A DNA stretch of 5,066 bases from Spirochaetota bacterium. Lineage in GTDB: Bacteria; Spirochaetota; JAHITG01. The notes under the pieces are model-generated. The model ran no database searches, was not told where the DNA came from, and saw only the letters and a program-made list of their open reading frames with translations. The position numbers were made by a program, and so were the translations under genes. Within the stretch, counting starts at the first letter, position 1. Each line of letters begins with the position of its first letter. The stretch spans positions 1-5,066 of the forward strand of contig JAHITG010000260.1 of assembly GCA_018817865.1 (NCBI GenBank). The letters run 5' to 3'. This document shows, one piece after another, positions 1 to 5,066 of this stretch.

Positions 1-342
1 ATTGGAAATATATTCCAGCTCTGCCGTATTAAGCTGTGCATCCAGAGGTACAATTATGCCGCCTGCCCTGGAGATCCCGAAATAAGACATCCCCCATGCC
101 GGCCTGTTCTCGCTGTAAACGCCTGCCCTTTCACCGGGAAGGAAAAAGTGCTTCCTTAATGCTTTGGAAATAAAAACAATATTATTCCAGAATTCTTCAT
201 AAGTAAATTTCTGGTATTCACCATCTCTTTTGATCTGCATCACGATCTTCTTTGCAAATTTTTTACAGCTTGCTTCGATCATTTCAAGGACAGTCTTATA
301 TCCGATCCGCCCTTTTACAACATAATCCTTTGGTTTCAACAT
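1..342 (-). CDS. AMP-forming acyl-CoA synthetase (long-chain fatty acid--CoA ligase type), N-terminal part
   Basis: This is the first 114 codons of an ANL-superfamily adenylating enzyme; the rest lies beyond the left edge. The family activates a carboxylate with ATP to an acyl-AMP and transfers it to CoA, usually in the cytoplasm or at the inner membrane. Visible family features are a FTYEEF segment (residues 46-51), a helix rich in K/L, then PGERAGVYSENRPAW (69-83), YFGISRAGGIIVPLD (87-101) and a TAELEYI segment (106-112). These match the N-terminal subdomain of long-chain acyl-CoA ligases, where 'SENRPEW' and 'GGVVVPLD' are typical. The ATP-binding P-loop and catalytic A8 motifs are outside the window, so chain-length preference cannot be judged. 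The ATG at 342 is chosen because a perfect AGGAGGT precedes it by 8 nt. It follows the PduS-like gene by 72 bp on the same strand, probably in one operon. An aryl- or short-chain acyl-CoA ligase is the main alternative. Confidence 0.9.
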   Translation of the reverse strand, partial: MLKPKDYVVKGRIGYKTVLEMIEASCKKFAKKIVMQIKRDGEYQKFTYEEFWNNIVFISKALRKHFFLPGERAGVYSENRPAWGMSYFGISRAGGIIVPLDAQLNTAELEYISN

Positions 343-350
343 AACAGAAT

Positions 351-357
351 ACCTCCT
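351..357 (-). promoter_or_regulatory. Strong Shine-Dalgarno site of the acyl-CoA synthetase gene
   Basis: The minus strand reads AGGAGGT here, 8 nt before the ATG at 342. It is a full anti-16S match and decides the start codon. It contrasts with the PduS-like gene upstream, which has no recognisable Shine-Dalgarno site. Confidence 0.85.
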
Positions 358-414
358 GCTGATTGGTTTATCCCCGGTACATCAAATATAAAAACAATTT
401 TACAATTAATAGAT

Positions 415-1773
415 TCAATCACTTTTGATCTCAATATATTCATCCGTAACCTGCGCAACAGTCCCGTCAATACTGGCATGGATCCCGACCCCCAGGGACT
501 CCTCATGTACGTCTGCTATGAGGTCTCCTTTTTTTACCTTGTCATTTTTATTAACTCTGGCAAAGGCTTTCTCTCCAATATGCTGTTTTAACCGGATCCT
601 GACCATCTGTACATCTATGGACGAAATTGTCAGTTCTGCCGGTCTGTCATACTCTGTGAACCCAATTTTATATTTCAGCTTTTTTAAAGGCACTCTCCGG
701 TATTTATACTGATCAATAGTTCCGGAAATATCAACCTTTTTTTTATTGTATGGATTAGGAATATTATTCTTTATTAACGCATCCTTTAAAAAAGCATATA
801 TATCTGCAGGTGAAAGAAGCAACGGACAACTGAACAGGCTGCATAACCCGCATTCACTGCAAAGATAGGCATCAACATAATGTTCCAGGTTATGATCATT
901 TAAATAACTGATCTTCCTCATCATTAAATGCGGCTTCAGGTCCCTGTGCCCTAAAATATACCGGGAACAGTATTCCGTACACAAAGAGCACTGCTCACAG
1001 GCCATCCTCGAATGATTGATGCTTTCTTCTATAGACTCTTTCTTCCTTCTGATCAAACCGTGATCTGATGGCAGGACCAGAAGAGCTGTAGTCGTCTTTT
1101 TTATTGTATAATTTTCAGGGTCCGTGATCAGAATTCCCATCATGGGACCGCCTTCTATAACGGAATAATCCGTTATTGTGGTTCCCCCGCAAAACTCCAG
1201 GACCTTTGAAAGAGGTGTTCCCAGGGGAATATTCAGGGTCTGAGGCTTCTCAACCTCTCCGGCTACGGTAAGCCATCGGTTGATCACCGGCTCATCATGA
1301 AAAAGGGCATTATAAATATTTATGATCGTACCCACATTATCTACTATCACACCAACATCAAGAGGCAGACCGCCCTCTGGAACGATCCGTCCGGTTACAG
1401 CATAGACCAGGTCATGTTCATCGCCCGAAGGATAGAAATCCTCCAGGAGGAACATTTGAATACTGCTCTTTTCATCCTTCAGTACTTTAGTAAACTCTGT
1501 TTTTACTTTTTCATACTTTTTTTTAAGGGCAATAATGACATGCTTCGCTTTAATAGCCTCTTGAACTATGTGTAATGTCTGAATGATCTGCAAGGCAAAA
1601 GAACAGGAAAGCTGCTGATCTACCTGCAGGAGAGGTTCGCATTCACTGATATTGACTATAAAATACTCTGCTTTATTCTTCAGTTTAAAATAGGTCGGAA
1701 AACCGGCACCCCCCGCCCCAACGATACCGGCCTGGCGCACTTTTTGTATAAAAACCTCTCTGGCCAAAACCAT
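415..1773 (-). CDS. pduS: PduS-like cobalamin reductase / RnfC-family iron-sulfur flavoprotein (452 aa)
   Basis: This is a complete soluble electron-transfer protein of the PduS/RnfC family. PduS takes electrons from NADH through flavin and two 4Fe-4S clusters, classically to reduce cobalamin in propanediol-utilisation microcompartments. Domains in order: a Complex I 51-kDa-type nucleotide/flavin domain with GAGGAGFP (19-26), NISECEPLL (41-49) and FYPSGDEH (113-120); an SLBB beta-grasp segment (about 164-197, INRWLTVAGEV then GTPLSKVLEFCGG); cluster one C259-x2-C262-x2-C265-x3-C269, followed by RYILGH and KPH; cluster two C305-x2-C308-x2-C311-x4-C316-P; and a C-terminal barrel-sandwich domain (about 387-450, with RIRLKQHIG and IHASIDGTV). 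In true RnfC the barrel-sandwich domain is N-terminal, so its C-terminal place, with the length of about 450 residues, points to PduS. The residue after C269 is Ser, where Pro is usual. The ATG at 1773 leaves about ten residues before VRQAGIVGAGG, as in PduS, but has no clear Shine-Dalgarno site. No shell or dehydratase gene is visible, so the true electron acceptor is unknown. Confidence 0.9.
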   Translation of the reverse strand: MVLAREVFIQKVRQAGIVGAGGAGFPTYFKLKNKAEYFIVNISECEPLLQVDQQLSCSFALQIIQTLHIVQEAIKAKHVIIALKKKYEKVKTEFTKVLKDEKSSIQMFLLEDFYPSGDEHDLVYAVTGRIVPEGGLPLDVGVIVDNVGTIINIYNALFHDEPVINRWLTVAGEVEKPQTLNIPLGTPLSKVLEFCGGTTITDYSVIEGGPMMGILITDPENYTIKKTTTALLVLPSDHGLIRRKKESIEESINHSRMACEQCSLCTEYCSRYILGHRDLKPHLMMRKISYLNDHNLEHYVDAYLCSECGLCSLFSCPLLLSPADIYAFLKDALIKNNIPNPYNKKKVDISGTIDQYKYRRVPLKKLKYKIGFTEYDRPAELTISSIDVQMVRIRLKQHIGEKAFARVNKNDKVKKGDLIADVHEESLGVGIHASIDGTVAQVTDEYIEIKSD

Positions 1774-1779
1774 AGAAGA

Positions 1780-1807
1780 AATATATTCTTTTAATTAATC
1801 AAGTCAA
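1780..1807 (-). promoter_or_regulatory. Predicted sigma-70-type promoter of the PduS-like gene
   Basis: On the minus strand TTGACT (1807-1802) is followed by a 16-nt spacer and TATATT (1785-1780). Only six bases, TCTTCT, separate the -10 box from the ATG at 1773, so the expected transcription start falls on or next to the start codon. This would give a leaderless mRNA and agrees with the missing Shine-Dalgarno site. It is a consensus match by eye; promoter-like matches arise easily in AT-rich DNA. Confidence 0.5.
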
Positions 1808-1849
1808 GGAATTAAATAAGGTATCGGGTGGCGATTTTTATTGAAAAAT

Positions 1850-1877
1850 TTGATATTTAAAAAAAATGGATTATACT
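1850..1877 (+). promoter_or_regulatory. Predicted sigma-70-type promoter of the NHL-repeat secreted protein gene
   Basis: TTGATA (1850-1855) is followed by a 16-nt spacer and TATACT (1872-1877), each one or two bases from consensus. Transcription would start near 1884 and leave a leader of about 64 nt before the ATG at 1948. The -10 box forms the left half of a perfect palindrome. A second TATAAT at 1912-1917 has no convincing -35 partner. This is inferred from consensus only. Confidence 0.45.
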
Positions 1878-1887
1878 ATATAGTATA
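1872..1887. promoter_or_regulatory. Perfect 16-bp palindrome over the -10 box (possible operator)
   Basis: The sequence TATACTATATAGTATA is identical to its own reverse complement; symmetry breaks at 1871/1888. It covers the predicted -10 box of the rightward promoter and reaches its likely start site, a position where a dimeric repressor would block transcription. It has one C:G and one G:C pair; the rest is A/T. It may be chance in AT-rich DNA, and no regulator gene is visible. Confidence 0.4.
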
Positions 1888-1947
1888 TGATGATGTTTCG
1901 ATCCATGATCCTATAATTTTTTAAATATTTGGAATTATAAAAAACAC

Positions 1948-4900
1948 ATGAATATAGTAGAACAAAAAATATTAAAAATTACTCAATTTACAGTTCTCAA
2001 CTGCATTATACTGATACTGTTTCTGTCTCTACTGCTCTTTTTCCCTTCAACAGGATTTACAGCAGAATCATTCACGTCAGGGCCGACCAATGCTCCTGAT
2101 CCCTTCAACTGGGGACCGGGAGGAATACCTTCAGCAACTACGATCAACCTTCAGACCACCTCGGCTACGGATCTGAGGATCGAGATCTATAACAAACCTC
2201 CTGACTCTACCGTTCTAAGAAGACGATTCTATTCTGACAAACTGAGTGCCACGACTCTGAGTACAACCTGGTTGGGAACCGATGATAGAGGGACCGAACT
2301 GACGAATGGAACCTATACCGGGAAGTTCAAACTAAGGATGGACCTCTCCCTCCAGCTTACGATACAGGGAAACGGTGTTGTTCTGGATAATCCATCCGAT
2401 GTTGCGATCGACAGTACGGGAAATATTTATATAGTGAATAAAGGGAACAGAACCGTCCAGAAATTCAATTCCGGCGGGATACTTCTTTTATTTGATTTTC
2501 AGTCGGCATGCGCATCAAACCAGCCCCATGGAATTGCGGTTGACTCAAGCGGGAATATCTATATCGCCAATACATTCTGGGGGACTATAGAAAAATACAG
2601 TTCTACCGGTATCCTTGTCAGCAGCAACTGGGCCACAGGTATGAATTCACCTACTGGAATGGCTTCGGATGCATCCAATATATATATAGCGGATGAAGGG
2701 GATGATGTTATTTATAAAGTCTCCATCAATTCCGGTGGAGCCGTTACCACAGCTGCCTCCCCGGCCGGGGGGAATAACGGTTTTGTAGATCCCCAGGACG
2801 TAGATGTAGACTCCAGTGGAAATTTCTATATTGTCGGCGTGAATCCGCAGGGGAAGTTTGATCTCTTTAAACATAACAGTGCAGGGACATACCAGGCCAA
2901 GACAGATGTAGAACCGAGTGTCTCGGCACCTGGTTTCCTATCGGGCGTTACCGTCGACTCTATTAATAATATCTATGTCACCTTTACCGGGAATGAAGGA
3001 CCGCCGTTAAAAAATTCATATATTAAGAAATATACTACAACCCTGGCTAACGGCACTCCTTTTCAGTACGGGTCCTTTGGTTCCGGTAATAATCAATTCA
3101 AGAATCCGTTAGGCCTGGGAGCTTTTTATAGCAGTGCTTCCTCCAGCACCTATATCTATGTTTCCGATTCAGGGAACAGTCGGATACAGAAAATTCAGGA
3201 TGACGGATCAACCTATACTTATATTTCAAGCATAGTAGAGGACATAAACAACGTGATCTCACCGCACGATATGGCAGTTGATCCATCCGGGAATATTTAT
3301 GTCGTGTGCCAGCATGCGAATACAATAAAAGTCTTCAATTCTGCCGGGGTGTATCAGTATAACATAGGCAGTTATGGTAATACTACGGGCTATTTAAATA
3401 CTCCCTACGGTGTTACTGTGGATTCGGCCGGCAAAGTATACATATCAGATCTGGGCAACCAGGCAAAACGGGGCCAGGTCCAGATCTTTACCAACGGCGT
3501 GTATGAATCCACCCTCATCGCAGGGATCAACAATAAATATACAAGAGGGCTCGGTATTGACACCAATGACAATGTCTATACGGCCTGGTCTGATGGCGAT
3601 GTATACAGGAACGGGAACCTGCTGGTTTCAACAGCAGGTTCGGCTGATGATGTCTGTGTGGACTATACCAATAATTTCTATGTAGGGAGCAGTTCGGATA
3701 ACCGGATCTATGTATATGATTCCGGGGGGAATGCCTTGGGCAACTTTGCCACCGGCAATACACCCCAGGTCGGTATCACCGTGGACTGGTTCGGGGATAT
3801 CTTTCTTTCGACATCCTCAGGAATTGAACGCTATAATCACAGCTTATCTACCCGTTTGGGAAATTATCTGGGTTCCGTATTGAACAGCCCCCAGGGTGTA
3901 GTTTTTTCACCTGATTACCAGTATATATGGGTTGCTGATAAAGAAAATGACTATATAAAAAAATACAAATTGGAATGGGATGACACTCATCAGGATTCCA
4001 TGACCATCCAGATTACTAACCAGGCCCCTACGGTCAATAACGTTGTTGTCAGCGGAAGCAAGGTACAGGAACTTGATGGTGAATATTATGCTTCACATGG
4101 AAATGCTACATTTACTATCTCTTTCAGTGAAAACATGAATACATTTTCCAATCTTAGTGTAAAATATCTTGTCAATAGTCATGAATACTATGTGACCCGG
4201 ACATCATTCGTCGGCAATACCTGGATAGGGACCTGTTCTGTTATCTCCAATGATGATGGAACAGCAACCATTAATATCCGTGATGGTTATGATACATCGA
4301 ATAATTTAATGGATCCCCATCCGAATATAGACTTTGACTTTGTGATCGATACGATCCCGCCGGCAGCCCCTACAGTTAATCAACCGGGAAGTCCGACTTC
4401 CGAGATAACCATTCAGGTAAACGGTTCCGCAGAGGCCAATATATTTGTTCATGTCTATGATCATTCGCAGTCATCCGGGGGTACCAATATATCTTATCAG
4501 TCTAATGTAGTAGTGGATGGCGATAATAACTGGACTGCCAACTCGATAGCTCTTTTAACATCCAATCCACCCCATACAAACTGGATCTGGGCCATGGCTG
4601 TAGATAAGGCCGGAAATGCAAGCGCCCCTTCCTCTCCCAGGAAAAAGGTACTGTATGTGGACCCTTCAGCCGGAAGCGGATATATAACACCCTCAACTAA
4701 TGTCTATCTGGGAAAGACATACGGTGTTCCCTGGTCTCTCTTTTACACGGTGAACTCCTATATGTCCAACGGTACTTTGACCATCGATATTCCTTTTGGC
4801 TGGGCTGTTCCCACTACCAACAGTACTGATCCGGGATATTCCTATATCAAATCAATAACCTCCATGTCTCTCGAAACAGTTAATCCGCTGGTATGCAGTA

Positions 4901-5066
4901 ACCACCTGATCAAATTGAGCTTTGAAAATGCCGTGCCCGGAGCCCAGGTCGAGATCAGCTACGGGAACAGCTCGGAACTGGCTGTTTCAAATTATGCGGT
5001 CATCGGGATCAATACCTTTGAGATGAGGGCTGAAAATAACGACCCGGACCACGACTGGTATCCTGA
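1948..5066 (+). CDS. Large secreted multidomain protein: FlgD-type Ig, twelve NHL-like blades, Ig-like domains (3'-truncated by window)
   Basis: One frame stays open for 1039 codons and leaves the window without a stop. The N-terminus has K8 and K11, a hydrophobic core rich in I/L/F (about 15-33) and a likely signal-peptidase I site after A39 (GFTA/ES), so the protein is exported. Domains: a FlgD-type Ig fold (about 60-135) with its signature TTWLGTDDRG (106-115) and NGTY (120-123); twelve NHL/SMP-30-like blades (146-677); an Ig-like domain (about 692-798) with ISFSENM; a second Ig-like domain beginning DTIPP (801-805) and ending near 905 after VDKAGNAS; then a beta-rich domain (about 912 onward) with NGTLTIDIPFGWAVP and VEISYG, a pattern I have seen in other secreted bacterial proteins. 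Enzyme motifs are not apparent; binding or cell-surface structure is more likely. The ATG at 1948 is the first possible start after an in-frame TGA at 1906. Its only ribosome-site candidate is GGAA at 1931-1934, 13 nt away, so initiation looks weak. The C-terminal anchor or sorting signal is not visible. Confidence 0.88.
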   Translation, partial: MNIVEQKILKITQFTVLNCIILILFLSLLLFFPSTGFTAESFTSGPTNAPDPFNWGPGGIPSATTINLQTTSATDLRIEIYNKPPDSTVLRRRFYSDKLSATTLSTTWLGTDDRGTELTNGTYTGKFKLRMDLSLQLTIQGNGVVLDNPSDVAIDSTGNIYIVNKGNRTVQKFNSGGILLLFDFQSACASNQPHGIAVDSSGNIYIANTFWGTIEKYSSTGILVSSNWATGMNSPTGMASDASNIYIADEGDDVIYKVSINSGGAVTTAASPAGGNNGFVDPQDVDVDSSGNFYIVGVNPQGKFDLFKHNSAGTYQAKTDVEPSVSAPGFLSGVTVDSINNIYVTFTGNEGPPLKNSYIKKYTTTLANGTPFQYGSFGSGNNQFKNPLGLGAFYSSASSSTYIYVSDSGNSRIQKIQDDGSTYTYISSIVEDINNVISPHDMAVDPSGNIYVVCQHANTIKVFNSAGVYQYNIGSYGNTTGYLNTPYGVTVDSAGKVYISDLGNQAKRGQVQIFTNGVYESTLIAGINNKYTRGLGIDTNDNVYTAWSDGDVYRNGNLLVSTAGSADDVCVDYTNNFYVGSSSDNRIYVYDSGGNALGNFATGNTPQVGITVDWFGDIFLSTSSGIERYNHSLSTRLGNYLGSVLNSPQGVVFSPDYQYIWVADKENDYIKKYKLEWDDTHQDSMTIQITNQAPTVNNVVVSGSKVQELDGEYYASHGNATFTISFSENMNTFSNLSVKYLVNSHEYYVTRTSFVGNTWIGTCSVISNDDGTATINIRDGYDTSNNLMDPHPNIDFDFVIDTIPPAAPTVNQPGSPTSEITIQVNGSAEANIFVHVYDHSQSSGGTNISYQSNVVVDGDNNWTANSIALLTSNPPHTNWIWAMAVDKAGNASAPSSPRKKVLYVDPSAGSGYITPSTNVYLGKTYGVPWSLFYTVNSYMSNGTLTIDIPFGWAVPTTNSTDPGYSYIKSITSMSLETVNPLVCSNHLIKLSFENAVPGAQVEISYGNSSELAVSNYAVIGINTFEMRAENNDPDHDWYP
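2383..3978 (+). repeat. Array of twelve NHL-like beta-propeller blades in the secreted protein
   Basis: The repeat core reads N-x-P-x-G-V-x-V-D-S-x-G-N-I-Y-V-A-D, then I-x-K-F and a Gly-rich turn. Clear copies begin at residues 146, 191, 232, 279, 333, 438, 484 and 646. Weaker copies begin near 384 (an insertion replaces the VD-x-GN part), 532, 567 and 605. Spacing of the core Asp is mostly 41-52 residues, but only 34 between blades nine and ten. Twelve copies would make two six-bladed propellers, the usual NHL/TolB-like fold size. Repeats are diverged at DNA level, although the codons for GNIY are nearly the same at 2419, 2551 and 3289. NHL propellers commonly bind proteins, glycans or nucleic acids; the ligand here is unknown. 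Confidence 0.8.

Larger units (their letters stand above)
1774..1947. other. Divergent AT-rich intergenic regulatory region
   Basis: These 174 bp separate the leftward PduS-like gene from the rightward secreted-protein gene. The stretch is much richer in A and T than the flanking coding DNA and holds no open frame worth calling. It contains the two predicted promoters, a 16-bp palindrome (1872-1887), a short direct repeat of GATCC (1900-1904 and 1907-1911) and an A/T-only inverted repeat (TATAATT at 1912-1918, AATTATA at 1933-1939). Confidence 0.8.

Noticed and set aside
343..414. Terminator between the PduS-like gene and the acyl-CoA synthetase gene
   Set aside because: I see no GC-rich hairpin with a T-run in the 72-bp gap; it holds only the Shine-Dalgarno site of the downstream gene.
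425..712. Plus-strand open frame of 95 codons inside the PduS-like gene
   Set aside because: It lies wholly antisense to a strongly supported gene and its product has no recognisable domain or ribosome site.
1297..1575. Plus-strand open frame of 92 codons inside the PduS-like gene
   Set aside because: Antisense shadow of conserved PduS coding sequence, with no domain or upstream signals.
415..1773. Naming the gene rnfC
   Set aside because: The barrel-sandwich domain is at the C-terminus rather than the N-terminus, the length is about 450 residues, and no other Rnf subunit is present in view.
1912..1939. Inverted repeat TATAATT / AATTATA as a leader hairpin or terminator
   Set aside because: The seven-bp stem is entirely A/T with a 14-nt loop and no proper U-tract; it would be too weak to act and is expected by chance in this AT-rich stretch.
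1948..2067. Lipoprotein signal with Cys18 in the secreted protein
   Set aside because: Cys18 lies at the start of the hydrophobic core, not after it, and there is no L-x-G/A-C lipobox.
2647..4696. Short frames on both strands within the secreted-protein gene
   Set aside because: All overlap the continuous NHL/Ig frame, whose repeats and domains show which frame is real; the others carry low-complexity Arg/Ser/His-rich translations.

Overview
The window comes from a bacterium, most likely an anaerobe from a poorly sampled lineage. The reasons are a PduS/RnfC-type iron-sulfur flavoprotein and a very long secreted protein built from NHL blades and Ig-like domains, an architecture often seen in uncultured candidate phyla. 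No marker gene is present, so I do not name a taxon. Coding DNA has moderate GC and the intergenic DNA is strongly AT-rich.

Layout: two genes point left and one points right, away from a shared 174-bp intergenic region (1774-1947). On the minus strand, read from right to left, a complete 452-residue PduS-like electron-transfer protein (1773-415) is followed after 72 bp by the first 114 residues of an AMP-forming acyl-CoA synthetase (342-1), which runs off the left edge. The spacing, shared strand and lack of a visible terminator suggest one operon. On the plus strand, a single open frame from 1948 to the right edge encodes at least 1039 residues: signal peptide, FlgD-type Ig domain, twelve NHL-like blades, two Ig-like domains and a further beta-rich domain. 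It runs off the right edge without a stop.

The divergent region holds a good minus-strand promoter whose predicted start falls on the pduS-like ATG (possible leaderless mRNA). It also holds a plausible plus-strand promoter whose -10 box lies inside a perfect 16-bp palindrome.

How the genes may work together: the leftward pair fits intracellular redox and acyl-CoA metabolism, with the PduS-like protein passing electrons from NADH through flavin and two 4Fe-4S clusters to an unknown acceptor. No microcompartment shell protein, diol dehydratase or Rnf subunit is visible in this window. The rightward gene makes an exported, probably surface or extracellular protein with no evident functional link to the leftward pair. 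I see no mobile element, CRISPR array, tRNA or rRNA. Nothing here amounts to a clearly new system; the most notable items are the architecture of the large secreted protein and the PduS-like gene outside its usual setting.
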